Below, piece by piece: positions 1-7,223 of a stretch of 15,213 bases of DNA. Numbering within the stretch: the stretch's first letter is position 1; every line of letters starts with the position of its first letter. Both the position numbers and the translations under genes were made by a program. The stretch comes from Opitutia bacterium (GTDB taxonomy: Bacteria > Verrucomicrobiota > Verrucomicrobiia > Opitutales > UBA953), in NCBI GenBank assembly GCA_021204635.1, contig JAJPZB010000156.1:1-15213 (forward strand), in the 5' to 3' direction. The notes under the pieces are model-generated. The model ran no database searches. It was not told the origin of the DNA and was given only the letters and a program-made list of their open reading frames with translations.

Positions 1-3
1 AAT

Positions 4-50
4 TCTCCCGCTAAGTTAGCGGGAGGGGACCGCGTTAGCGGTGAGGGAGT
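4..50. repeat. Dispersed palindromic (REP-like) repeat, copy 1
   Basis: Two adjacent perfect hairpins. The first has arms CTCCCGCTAA (5-14) and TTAGCGGGAG (16-25) around one base. The second is ACCGC-GTTA-GCGGT at 29-42, followed by GAGGGAGTG. The first hairpin and the start of the second recur in the same orientation at the right edge of the window (15177-15213) with one mismatch, so this is a dispersed element and not a private structure. No coding content seen. Function unknown; bacterial REP elements of this form often sit between genes. Confidence 0.75.
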
Positions 51-75
51 GTGTGCGTGGAACGGCACCTGACTT

Positions 76-137
76 TAATCCCACCACTAACCCAATCCTC
101 ACCACCAACCCAAATCCCACCACCAAGCCACCACCAC
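76..137 (-). repeat. GGTGGTG-type degenerate tandem repeat downstream of tadA
   Basis: Read on the minus strand, this tract starts directly after the tadA stop codon and consists of about four degenerate units of about 18 bp built on GGGTTGGTGGTGAGGATT. The same word family occurs at 14162-14280 and 14901-15152. The G-rich strand is the sense strand of tadA. Each unit has several GG runs separated by one or two bases, so two-layer G-quadruplexes are conceivable in the transcript. No ORF is supported here. Confidence 0.7.
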
Positions 138-638
138 TCAGGCTTGTGTGCGCTTGAGGCGGAAATATGCCTGAATGAGGTCGCGGCATTCCTGCTCCAT
201 TACGCCGCTTGCTACAACGGGTCTGTGGTTGGTTTGTGGCAAATCCTGCAAGGCTGTTACGCCACCGAGGCAACCCATTTTCGGATCACCCCACGCGAAA
301 ACAACCCGCCCGAGGCGCGCCACAATCATTGCACCGGAGCACATTGGGCACGGCTCCTTCGTCACGTATAGCGTGCACTCATTCAGCCGCCAATCGCCGA
401 CAGCGCGCGCCGCCTGCGTTATCGCGATCATCTCGGCGTGCGCAGTTGGGTCTGTGGCGGCGATCGTGCGATTGTGGGCGGCGGCAATGACGATGCCTCC
501 GCGCGCCACTACAGCGCCGACCGGCACCTCGTCCTCATTCCACGCCGCAATCGCCTCGTTGAACGCGAGCGCCATGAAATATGCGTCGTCGCGAACGAGT
601 TCCGACGGGAAAACTTTTTGGAACGGGCAAGCTTGCAT
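138..638 (-). CDS. tadA: tRNA-specific adenosine deaminase TadA
   Basis: Converts adenosine to inosine at the wobble position (A34) of tRNA-Arg(ACG), an essential cytosolic tRNA modification. The 166-residue protein is a single cytidine/deoxycytidylate-deaminase-fold domain. The zinc site is visible: H67-A68-E69 (H is a ligand, E the proton shuttle) and P96/C97-P-M-C100 (both cysteines ligands). The segment DEVPVGAVV at about 36-44 is typical of the family. The ATG at 638 lies 12 bp after the argH stop, so it is the last gene of the minus-strand operon. A shorter start at M22 is possible, because many homologues begin near DDAYFMALA. The stop codon abuts a G-rich repeat tract. Length and motifs are normal; identification is firm. 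Confidence 0.95.
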   Translation of the reverse strand: MQACPFQKVFPSELVRDDAYFMALAFNEAIAAWNEDEVPVGAVVARGGIVIAAAHNRTIAATDPTAHAEMIAITQAARAVGDWRLNECTLYVTKEPCPMCSGAMIVARLGRVVFAWGDPKMGCLGGVTALQDLPQTNHRPVVASGVMEQECRDLIQAYFRLKRTQA

Positions 639-650
639 TCCGCGAATCCG

Positions 651-2069
651 CTATTGTTTCAGACGCCGGCGGGCGAGAGCAATTTGAGACTTGACTTGCT
701 TGGGGCCCGGCATTCCGACGCGTTCCCGCGCCGACATCGCGCTCTTGAGATTGAAGACCTCGACCCAGTCCTCGCGGAGTTTCGGGTGCACTTTGCGAAC
801 CTCGGAAAACGGCAATTTGTCGAGCGGCACACCCGCCTGCTCTGCGAGCGCGACGAGGCGCCCGACAACGTGGTGAGCTTCGCGGAACGGCACTCCGGCG
901 CGCACGAGATAGTCCGCGACGTCGGTTGCGAGCAGAAGCGGGTCTGCGACTGCGGCGGCGCAATGCTCTTTCCGCACGGTCATTCCCGCGGCAGTCTCGC
1001 GCAGCACGTCTAACGCAATCATCATGGTATCGAAAGAATCGAACGCGGGAATTTTGTCTTCCTGCAAATCGCGGTTGTACGTCAGCGGCAAGCCCTTGAC
1101 GAGAGTTATGAGCGCGGAAAGATTTCCGTGGAGGCGGGCAGATTTTCCGCGAAGGAGTTCGAGCGAATCGGGATTTTTCTTCTGCGGCATGAGCGACGAG
1201 CCCGTCGTGAACGCGTCGGGAAGCGCCACAAAGCCGAACTCTGCGGAGTTCCACAAAATCAGGTCTTCCGCCATTCTCGAAAAATGCAGGCCGCAAATCG
1301 CGCACGCGGCGGCAAATTCGATGAAAGAATCGCGGTCGGAAACGCCGTCCATGCTGTTGCGCGTGAGGCTCGCGTTGCCACGCGAATCGACGAAGCCCAT
1401 TTTTTTCGCGGAAAAATTTCTGTCGATCGGGAGCGTCGTCCCCGCGATTGCGCCGGAGCCGAGCGGCGAGACATTTGCCCGCACAAAGACTTCCGAGAAT
1501 CTCGCCCTGTCGCGCATAAACATTTCGACGTAGGCGAGCAAATGGTGCGCGACGGAGACCGGTTGCGCGCGCTGCAAATGTGTGTAGCCGGGGATGTAGG
1601 TCTCCGTGTTTTTCTCCGCGACATCGAGAATTGTGGCGACGAGGCGCGAGATTTTTTCGGAGATTTTCGTGCACGCGTCTTTGAAGAACAGCCGCATGTC
1701 TGTCGCGATTTGGTCGTTGCGCGAGCGCGCGGTGTGGAGTTTTGCGGCGGCAGGCACGCGCTTTGTCAGCGCCTGCTCGATGTTCATGTGCACGTCTTCG
1801 AGTTCCACCTTCCACTCGAATTTTCCGGCGTTTATTTCTGCCAAAATTTCGTCGAGCCCGCAGACGATTTCGCCGCATTCCTGCTTTGAAATTATGCCGA
1901 CGTGCGCGAGCATTTCGGCGTGTGCCTTGCTGCCTGCAACGTCAAACGGCGCAAGTCGAGCATCGAACGAGACCGATTCCCCGAAGCGCAACATGAGCTC
2001 TGCGGGAGCGGCGGAAAAGCGGCCACCCCAGGTCGCCTGCTCTTTTTTCGATGATTTTTTTTCCGGCAT
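651..2069 (-). CDS. argH: Argininosuccinate lyase
   Basis: Last step of arginine biosynthesis: splits argininosuccinate into arginine and fumarate; cytosolic homotetramer of the fumarase/aspartase superfamily. The 472-residue protein has the family N-terminus WGGRF (14-18), a catalytic-type histidine in THLQRAQP (H164), and the superfamily signature GSSLMPQKKNPD at 290-301 carrying the mobile-loop catalytic serine. I chose the ATG at 2069 because it leaves a normal N-terminus; the reading frame extends 20 codons further to a TTG just after the gatA stop, but that stretch is unlike the family. No Shine-Dalgarno sequence is evident; the leader is A-rich. It sits 63 bp after gatA and 12 bp before tadA, so it is probably cotranscribed with both. 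Confidence 0.96.
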   Translation of the reverse strand: MPEKKSSKKEQATWGGRFSAAPAELMLRFGESVSFDARLAPFDVAGSKAHAEMLAHVGIISKQECGEIVCGLDEILAEINAGKFEWKVELEDVHMNIEQALTKRVPAAAKLHTARSRNDQIATDMRLFFKDACTKISEKISRLVATILDVAEKNTETYIPGYTHLQRAQPVSVAHHLLAYVEMFMRDRARFSEVFVRANVSPLGSGAIAGTTLPIDRNFSAKKMGFVDSRGNASLTRNSMDGVSDRDSFIEFAAACAICGLHFSRMAEDLILWNSAEFGFVALPDAFTTGSSLMPQKKNPDSLELLRGKSARLHGNLSALITLVKGLPLTYNRDLQEDKIPAFDSFDTMMIALDVLRETAAGMTVRKEHCAAAVADPLLLATDVADYLVRAGVPFREAHHVVGRLVALAEQAGVPLDKLPFSEVRKVHPKLREDWVEVFNLKSAMSARERVGMPGPKQVKSQIALARRRLKQ

Positions 2070-2132
2070 TTTATTTTGAGAGAAATTGCGGTTTTGTGGC
2101 GAAAATCGGGAGCTTTGCGGCGGCGCCAAAGG

Positions 2133-3611
2133 TCATATTCCGGCGGGGACGCGCGAGGAAAAATCGTGCGCGAGCTCGAACGCGCGGGCGGCGGAAAAGA
2201 GTTCCGCGTCGGCGAGTTGGCGGCCGATCAGCTGCAAGCCGATGGGCATGTTTTCGGCGGAAAACCCGCACGGGAACGAAATCGCCGGCAACCCCGCCAA
2301 ATTTGCGGGCACGGTGCACACGTCGCCGAGATACATCGTGAGCGGGTCCTCCGTCTTGCCGCCGCGCGGGAACGCGGTCTCGGGCGTCGTCGGCATCATC
2401 ACGAAATCGACGTTCTCGAAGGCCTTGCCGAAATCGTCGCGAATCAGCGTCCGCACCTTCTGCGCGCGCAGGTAATATGCGTCGTAGTAGCCGGCGGAGA
2501 GCACGTAGGAGCCGAGCAAAATTCTGCGCTTGACTTCTTCGCCGAAGCCCTCGCCGCGGCTCTTTGAAAAGATGTTGATGGCGTCTGTCGCCTCTTTTGA
2601 GCGGCGCGTGTAGCGAATGCCGTCGAAGCGCGCGAGGTTGGACGATGCCTCGGCGGTCGCGATGATGTAGTATGCGGGAATTGCCAATTCCAACGACGGA
2701 ATGGAGATTTCGCAGATCTCGCAGCCATGCGCCTCATACCATGCCGCCGCCGCGCGAACCGCGTTTTGTATGTCTGCGGGAAGCGTTCCGGCGAGATATT
2801 CTTTCGGAATGCCTAAGCGAAGTTTCTTCCCCGAATTTTTTGAAAAATCGTCAATTCGCGGGAACGCCGGCTCGCGCGCGCCTGGGAGCGCCGTGCTGTC
2901 GTGCATGTCGGGGGAAGCGATCGCGTCGAGCAACAGAGCCGCGTCCGCCGCCGTCCGCGCCATCGGGCCGACCTGTTCCAAGGACGAGGCAAACGCCGTC
3001 ACACCATAGCGCGAAACCGCGCCGTATGTCGGCTTCATTCCGACGATCCCGCAGAAGCTCGCCGGCTGGCGGATCGAGCCGCCGGTGTCCGACCCGAGCG
3101 CGAGCGGGCACATTCCCGCCGCAACTGCCGCCGCGCTTCCGCCGGACGAGCCGCCAGGCACGCAATCTTTGTTCCACGGATTCGACGTCTTTTTCAGCGC
3201 GGAATTTTCCGTGGAGGAGCCCATCGCAAACTCGTCCATGTTCGTGCGACCGAAGACGACGGCGCCGCATTTTTTCAGGTTTGCGATGACAGTCGCGTCG
3301 TAGGGCGAAACAAATTTTTCGAGGATTTTAGACGCACAGGAAAGCGGCTGGTTTGCGACGGCGATGTTGTCTTTTATCGCCACGGGAATGCCGTCGAGCG
3401 CGGAAAGCGGCGTGCCGGCGGCGCGGCGGGCGTCCGAGGCGTCTGCCTGCGCGAGAGCATCGCGCGGGTCAACGGAGATGAATGCCCCGACTTCGCCGTC
3501 GATTTCCGCGATTCTGTCGAGTTGCGCCTGCATGATTTCGCGGGCGGACACGGTTTTGCGCGAGAGCATTTCCGAGAGTTCCGTCGCGGTCTTGAAATTC
3601 AGCGATTCCAT
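2133..3611 (-). CDS. gatA: Asp/Glu-tRNA amidotransferase subunit A
   Basis: GatA is the glutaminase subunit of GatCAB. It releases ammonia from glutamine to amidate Glu-tRNA-Gln and/or Asp-tRNA-Asn, in organisms lacking GlnRS or AsnRS. The 492-residue protein is a full-length amidase-signature enzyme. The Ser-cis-Ser-Lys triad is visible as K80 (VAIKDNI), S155 (GGSSGGS) and the nucleophile S179 (DTGGSIR), matching K79/S154/S178 of known GatA proteins within one residue. The ATG at 3611 lies 30 bp after the gatC stop. The gatB subunit is not in this window and must be elsewhere if the complex is functional. Identification is firm. Confidence 0.97.
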   Translation of the reverse strand: MESLNFKTATELSEMLSRKTVSAREIMQAQLDRIAEIDGEVGAFISVDPRDALAQADASDARRAAGTPLSALDGIPVAIKDNIAVANQPLSCASKILEKFVSPYDATVIANLKKCGAVVFGRTNMDEFAMGSSTENSALKKTSNPWNKDCVPGGSSGGSAAAVAAGMCPLALGSDTGGSIRQPASFCGIVGMKPTYGAVSRYGVTAFASSLEQVGPMARTAADAALLLDAIASPDMHDSTALPGAREPAFPRIDDFSKNSGKKLRLGIPKEYLAGTLPADIQNAVRAAAAWYEAHGCEICEISIPSLELAIPAYYIIATAEASSNLARFDGIRYTRRSKEATDAINIFSKSRGEGFGEEVKRRILLGSYVLSAGYYDAYYLRAQKVRTLIRDDFGKAFENVDFVMMPTTPETAFPRGGKTEDPLTMYLGDVCTVPANLAGLPAISFPCGFSAENMPIGLQLIGRQLADAELFSAARAFELAHDFSSRVPAGI

Positions 3612-3641
3612 TGTCTCAAAAATTTGCGATTGACAGGCGGT

Positions 3642-3974
3642 TCACGAGGCGTCGTCGACGATTCTCGGCACCACGATTTGGTTGTCGCGGGCGGCGGGCG
3701 CGTTTTTCAAGAGCGCCTCGGTCGGGAGCGGCGTGGCGGGCACGTCGTCGCGCAAGACGTTGTAAACGGGAAACGCGTGGGCGCAGGGCTCAACGCCTTC
3801 CACGTCTGCGGATTTCAGCTTCTCGAAATATTCGAGCAGTCGCCCGAAATCTGCGGAAAATTTTTGCTTTTCTTCGGCGGAAAGTTCTATCCGCGCGAGA
3901 TTTGCGATGTGGTCGATATCTACGTCAGATTCGTTCATTTTCTCAGAAAATTTGTTGATTTTCACCGCGCTCAT
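3642..3974 (-). CDS. gatC: Asp/Glu-tRNA amidotransferase subunit C
   Basis: Small stabilising subunit that wraps between GatA and GatB in the GatCAB complex. The 110-residue product has the family core: IDHIANLARIELSAEE near 20-35, then EYFEKLKSADVEGVEP, and the C-terminal LRDDVP segment. The ATG at 3974 overlaps the stop of the upstream DUF481 gene as ATGA, which suggests translational coupling and supports this start. The family usually begins near M13 (ATG at 3938), so a 98-residue form is an alternative. It is followed 30 bp later by gatA, as expected. Confidence 0.92.
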   Translation of the reverse strand: MSAVKINKFSEKMNESDVDIDHIANLARIELSAEEKQKFSADFGRLLEYFEKLKSADVEGVEPCAHAFPVYNVLRDDVPATPLPTEALLKNAPAARDNQIVVPRIVDDAS

Positions 3975-5095
3975 TTCAGCTTGAAAACAATCTTCACGTA
4001 AAACGTCGATTCGAGGTGGTCGTTCCCTGCGGCGACGCGATTTTTGTATGAATTGCTCATGCCTATGCGGATTCCGACGCGATCTTCGTAATACGCGGTC
4101 TCGAAATACGATTCGTGCGTTATCGAATAATCGCCGGTGTAGTCGTTGAGCGACGGCGAGTAGTTTATGACGTTGTGGATTTTTCCGAAACCCGCCGTGA
4201 AAGAGTGGTTAAATTCGATGTCGAGCGTCGGCGTGCTCACGTCGTCGAGCTCGGCGCTGTCCTGATATGCCTCATAGCGGAAGCCGCCGCCGAAGCGGAA
4301 GTTCAGCTCCCAGTCCTTTTGGTCTATGAGCCCCCAGCCCAAGCCGACGGCGGAAGTCGAGAAAAAGTTTTGCTTCGCGACCTTGTCATAGCCGTCGTCT
4401 GTGCGCGCATACCATTGTAGCGGCGCGTAAAACTTGTCGGAGTAGTCCGCGATGAAGTGCAGATTGTCCTGCGCCTTTTCGCTGTTTGTCTCGCCGTAGC
4501 TGAACGTCGTCGAAAGCTTGAAAACATCAAATTCGCCGGTGTTTATCGCGGTGAAACCGAGAAGCGCCTGCACGGAATCGTTTGTGCCGGACTGCCCCGT
4601 CATTCCCGCTTCTATTGTGAAATTCCAGCGGCGATCTTTCGCCTTCAACGCGCGCTCTGCGGGGCTGAGGTCGCCCTGTCGCCAGAGTTCTGCGACTTCC
4701 GATGTGCCCGCCGACGCAATCCCGTGCAGCGAACTTATCCCAATCGTGTTGCCGAAGCCCGGGACGACGTTTCCGTGAAACGTCGCGCCGGACGCCGTCG
4801 TCAGAAATATTTGCTCGTCGGTGGAAAAATTTTCCACGTCGTTCATCAAAATCTGAAACGTGCCCTTGGCGAAATCCGGCTCGATGACGAGAGTGCCGTC
4901 GGAGATCTTGGAAATTTTTCCCCTGATGAGCGAACCGTCGTTGAGGCGCACTTCGTCTGCAGAACACAAAATCACTCCCGAAAAAACGCCCAACAAAAGG
5001 GAACTTGCTATTTTTGATACGCGGAAACGCACGGGAAAAGATTTGGAAAGTATGAACGGTGTCTGTCGTTTGACAGTGGAGCGAGAAACTAACAT
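3971..5095 (-). CDS. DUF481 outer-membrane beta-barrel protein, exported
   Basis: Resembles the DUF481 (YdiY-like) family of predicted outer-membrane barrels, whose exact role is not established. From the ATG at 5095 the product is 374 residues. A hydrophobic signal sequence (SLLLGVFSGVILCSA) is followed by DEVRLNDGSLIRGKI, the start of a small beta-rich domain common in front of DUF481 barrels. The rest alternates polar and aromatic residues in strands, as in a barrel; the last residues are FKLK rather than a terminal aromatic. The start is uncertain: the frame continues upstream to a TTG at 5113, while a GTG at 5032 would give a textbook 25-residue signal peptide. It is the first gene of the minus-strand operon and overlaps gatC by 4 bp; the link with tRNA amidation looks coincidental. 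Confidence 0.8.
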   Translation of the reverse strand: MLVSRSTVKRQTPFILSKSFPVRFRVSKIASSLLLGVFSGVILCSADEVRLNDGSLIRGKISKISDGTLVIEPDFAKGTFQILMNDVENFSTDEQIFLTTASGATFHGNVVPGFGNTIGISSLHGIASAGTSEVAELWRQGDLSPAERALKAKDRRWNFTIEAGMTGQSGTNDSVQALLGFTAINTGEFDVFKLSTTFSYGETNSEKAQDNLHFIADYSDKFYAPLQWYARTDDGYDKVAKQNFFSTSAVGLGWGLIDQKDWELNFRFGGGFRYEAYQDSAELDDVSTPTLDIEFNHSFTAGFGKIHNVINYSPSLNDYTGDYSITHESYFETAYYEDRVGIRIGMSNSYKNRVAAGNDHLESTFYVKIVFKLK

Positions 5096-5179
5096 CTTTT
5101 GCCGGCGCGGCAAAATAAAAACTCGCGTTGACGCCGGCGAAAAACACTTCGCAACAAAGCGACGCGGGCAACAAACCGC

Positions 5180-5211
5180 TTGACAGTCGGACTTGATTTC
5201 TTCTCAATTAT
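5180..5211 (+). promoter_or_regulatory. Probable rpsP operon promoter
   Basis: A perfect -35 hexamer TTGACA lies at 5180-5185 in the gap between the divergent DUF481 and rpsP genes. The -10 is weak: the best matches are CTCAAT (17-bp spacer, 5203-5208) or AATTAT (20-bp spacer, 5206-5211). rpsP starts at 5249, leaving a leader of about 30 bases. The -35 match and position support a promoter; the exact -10 is not resolved. Confidence 0.5.
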
Positions 5212-5248
5212 GCCTTCCATTTTTCAACAATAAACAAGACAGACACAA

Positions 5249-5542
5249 ATGCTTCGAATCAGATTGCAACGCCACGGTTCAACTCACGCGCCAATTTACC
5301 GCATCGTCGTATGCGAACGCACGTCGCCCCGTGACGGGCGCTTCGTGGAAATCGTCGGAACATACAACCCTTCTCCGAGCGGAAAAGCCGTTGCTCTCGC
5401 CGTGAAACTCGATCGCGTCGATTATTGGACAAAGTGCGGCGCGCAGCCCTCGGAAACGGTGCGCTCGCTCATCAAGCGCGCACGCAAAGAAGCTGCCGCA
5501 GCCGCTGCTGCAACTCCCGCCGCCGAGCCGGCTGCCGCATAA
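5249..5542 (+). CDS. rpsP: 30S ribosomal protein bS16
   Basis: Small-subunit ribosomal protein needed for 30S assembly. The 97-residue product starts with the conserved MLRIRLQRHGSTHAPIYRIV and continues with the S16 core (RDGRFVEIVGTYNP, DRVDYWTKCGAQPSETV). The C-terminus from about residue 80 is an alanine-rich low-complexity tail. The ATG at 5249 has an A-rich leader and no obvious Shine-Dalgarno sequence. It heads the rpsP-trmD-rplS cluster; rimM, which often sits between rpsP and trmD, is absent. Two small hairpins follow its stop. Confidence 0.97.
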   Translation: MLRIRLQRHGSTHAPIYRIVVCERTSPRDGRFVEIVGTYNPSPSGKAVALAVKLDRVDYWTKCGAQPSETVRSLIKRARKEAAAAAAATPAAEPAAA

Positions 5543-5571
5543 TTCCGAAAATTCGGATTCACGACAACGTC

Positions 5572-5607
5572 AAGAGCGTTCCCCGACCTCGGCGCGAACG
5601 CTTTTTT
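5572..5607 (+). terminator. Terminator-like hairpin between rpsP and trmD
   Basis: Arms AGCGTTC (5575-5581) and GAACGCT (5596-5602) form a 7-bp stem, extendable outward by pairing with the T run. An inner CCG/CGG pairing is possible. The T run TTTTTT (5602-5607) follows directly. It ends one base before the trmD ATG at 5609. A smaller hairpin TCCGA-aaat-TCGGA lies at 5544-5557, just after the rpsP stop. This has the form of an intrinsic terminator or attenuator that would lower trmD-rplS transcription relative to rpsP. Confidence 0.55.
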
Positions 5608-5608
5608 C

Positions 5609-6319
5609 ATGCCCTTGAAAATCGACATTCTGACGCTTTTCCCGAAGATGATTTCCGGCTTTTTCTCGGAAAGCATTCTCGGGCGGGCATGCGCAAACGG
5701 AATAATCGACGTGCAATTGCACGACATTCGCGACTGGACGCTTGACAAACATCGCCGCGTAGATGATCGCCCCTTCGGCGGCGGCGCGGGAATGCTCATG
5801 GCGGCGCAACCGGTCTTCGACGCAATAAGCGCCGTGTGCGCCGAAAATCCCGCCGACGAAGTCGTGTACCTCTGCCCCGACGGCGAACCGCTCACCAACG
5901 AAATTGCCAAAAAACTTTCTACAAAAAAACATCTCGTCCTGCTCAGCGGCCACTATGAGGGGATCGACCAACGCATTCGCGACACCGTTGTCACGCGCGA
6001 AATTTCGATCGGCGATTACGTCTTGACAAACGGAACGATCGCCGCCGCAGTCCTCGTCGATTGCCTCGCGCGGCAAATCCCCGGCGTCCTCGGCGAAGAA
6101 AATTCGTTGACGAGCGACAGCTTTAATGACAGTCTGTTGTCCTTTCCACAGTATACGCGACCCGAGGTTTTCAGAGGCATGCCGGTTCCGCCGGTTCTAC
6201 TTTCAGGAAATCACGCAGAAATAAAGCGTTGGCGGCGAGAACAGCAGCTGAAAAAAACGCGGGAACGCAGACCCGATTTACTTTTAAAAAGAAAAGACAA
6301 TGAGCCAACAAATTCTTAA
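5609..6319 (+). CDS. trmD: tRNA (guanine-N1)-methyltransferase TrmD
   Basis: Methylates G37 of tRNAs reading CNN codons, using S-adenosylmethionine, to prevent +1 frameshifting; essential cytosolic SPOUT-class dimer. The 236-residue protein shows the knot motifs GHYEGIDQR (114-122) and SIGDYVLTNG (133-142), R155 and D170 at the positions expected for catalysis, and the C-terminal YTRPEVFRG plus LLSGNHAEIKRWRR segments. The ATG at 5609 falls directly after a T run of a terminator-like hairpin, so it has no Shine-Dalgarno sequence. The last 20 bp overlap the start of rplS in another frame, suggesting coupled translation. Confidence 0.97.
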   Translation: MPLKIDILTLFPKMISGFFSESILGRACANGIIDVQLHDIRDWTLDKHRRVDDRPFGGGAGMLMAAQPVFDAISAVCAENPADEVVYLCPDGEPLTNEIAKKLSTKKHLVLLSGHYEGIDQRIRDTVVTREISIGDYVLTNGTIAAAVLVDCLARQIPGVLGEENSLTSDSFNDSLLSFPQYTRPEVFRGMPVPPVLLSGNHAEIKRWRREQQLKKTRERRPDLLLKRKDNEPTNS

Positions 6320-6668
6320 CTCGCTTACGCAATCGCAGCTTAAGCCCGGTAGAGACAACTTCCGCGTCGGCGACGGCGTGCGCGTCCACACGAAGGTTCG
6401 CGAAGGCGACAAGGAACGTATTCAGATTTTCTCCGGAATTGTGATTAACCACAAGGGCTCGGGCATTCGCGAGACCTTCACCGTGCGCCGCATTGCTTCC
6501 GGCGAGGGCGTTGAGCGCGTTTTCCCCGTGCACAGCCCGAACATTCTCAAGATTGAGGTCGATCGCAAATCGGTTCCGATGAAGGCCCGCCTCTTCTACC
6601 TGCGCTCGCGCCTCGGCAAAAAGGCGACGAAGGTCCGCGAAAAGAGCTTCTCGCCTTCCGAATCCTAA
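6300..6668 (+). CDS. rplS: 50S ribosomal protein bL19
   Basis: Large-subunit protein at the 30S-50S interface. The 122-residue product has the full L19 pattern: FRVGDGVRVHTKVREGDKER, then FSGIVINHKGSGIRETFTVRRI, GVERVFPVHSPNI and LFYLRSRLGKKATKVRE. The ATG at 6300 overlaps the end of trmD by 20 bp and follows an A-rich leader with AAAGAAAAG. A strong terminator lies 22 bp after its stop, marking the end of the operon. Identification is firm. Confidence 0.97.
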   Translation: MSQQILNSLTQSQLKPGRDNFRVGDGVRVHTKVREGDKERIQIFSGIVINHKGSGIRETFTVRRIASGEGVERVFPVHSPNILKIEVDRKSVPMKARLFYLRSRLGKKATKVREKSFSPSES

Positions 6669-6690
6669 CGCGCAAAATTTAAATTTAAAC

Positions 6691-6734
6691 AAAATCGGCG
6701 CTCTCGCCTCTGTCGCGGGAACGCCGATTTTTTT
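6691..6734. terminator. Intrinsic terminator after rplS, probably bidirectional
   Basis: Arms AAAATCGGCG (6691-6700) and CGCCGATTTT (6722-6731) pair almost perfectly around a 21-base loop, and the T run continues to 6734. On the minus strand the stem is followed by TTTTGTTTAAATTT, so it can also stop transcription from the convergent cupin gene that ends at 6808. Confidence 0.85.
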
Positions 6735-6807
6735 GTCGCAAAATTTTGCACCGGAAAGTTGCGCGGGCAAATTTAGATTTGTCGGGCGGCAAACGCCGGC
6801 GCACAAC

Positions 6808-7140
6808 TCAGTCGAGCAAAATCAACGCCATTATCACGAGGTCTTCATTCCCCGTGTTCAACAGCCCGTGCGAAAAGCCCGACGGAGTGAACGTGACATC
6901 GCCGGCGGAAATTGTGCGCATGGTGCCGTTGTCGTTGTATTCGCCCGTCCCCGAGAGCACGAAATAGGTCTCGCTCTCGTCAACGTGCTTGTGAAATCCG
7001 ATTTCGCAGCCCGGCTCGAGCGTGACGCGCGCATACATTCTCGCGGATTTTTTCATTTCTTCCTTGCCGAGCAAATGCGTCATCAACACGTGTCCGCGCC
7101 CGCCGGCAAGATTATCAACTCTGATAGTTTTGGTTTCCAT
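6808..7140 (-). CDS. Small single-domain cupin protein
   Basis: A 110-residue protein made of one cupin barrel. Both cupin motifs are intact: motif 1 as G44-x5-H50-x-H52-x4-E57-x6-G64, and motif 2 as G80-x5-P-x-G-x2-H91-x3-N95. H50, H52, E57 and H91 therefore form a probable metal site. No other domain is present, so substrate and reaction cannot be read from the sequence; such small cupins include sugar-binding proteins, isomerases and dioxygenase-like enzymes. The frame runs upstream of 7140, but that part overlaps the divergent ABC gene and is not cupin-like, so the ATG at 7140 is preferred. It is divergent from the ABC transporter and convergent with rplS. Confidence 0.88.
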   Translation of the reverse strand: METKTIRVDNLAGGRGHVLMTHLLGKEEMKKSARMYARVTLEPGCEIGFHKHVDESETYFVLSGTGEYNDNGTMRTISAGDVTFTPSGFSHGLLNTGNEDLVIMALILLD

Positions 7141-7146
7141 TGTGGC

Positions 7147-7178
7147 GCGAATTTTACAACGTAAATTTTCGCAAACAA
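7147..7178 (-). promoter_or_regulatory. Candidate cupin promoter overlapping an inverted repeat
   Basis: On the minus strand, TTGTTT (7178-7173) and TAAAAT (7156-7151) are separated by 16 bp and would start a transcript only a few bases before the cupin ATG at 7140. An imperfect inverted repeat, GCGAATTTTAC / GTAAATTTTCGC (7147-7172), covers the -10 and spacer. It lies between a cupin and a metal-type ABC transporter gene, so an operator for a metal regulator is possible. This rests on pattern alone. Confidence 0.35.
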
Positions 7179-7223
7179 GCAAAGAAACCGCGCGGGAACG
7201 AACATTTGCCGACGTACTCACAT

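Noticed and set aside
2070..2129. N-terminal extension of argH to a TTG at 2129
   Set aside because: The extra 20 residues are absent from the family and there is a good ATG at 2069.
2901..4001. Plus-strand reading frame (366 codons) opposite gatA/gatC
   Set aside because: Shadow of gatA and gatC, which have full catalytic motifs; composition Arg/His/Gly-rich.
5070..5098. TTGACA at 5070-5075 as an additional rpsP promoter
   Set aside because: No acceptable -10 at 16-18 bp, and it lies within the probable start region of the DUF481 gene.
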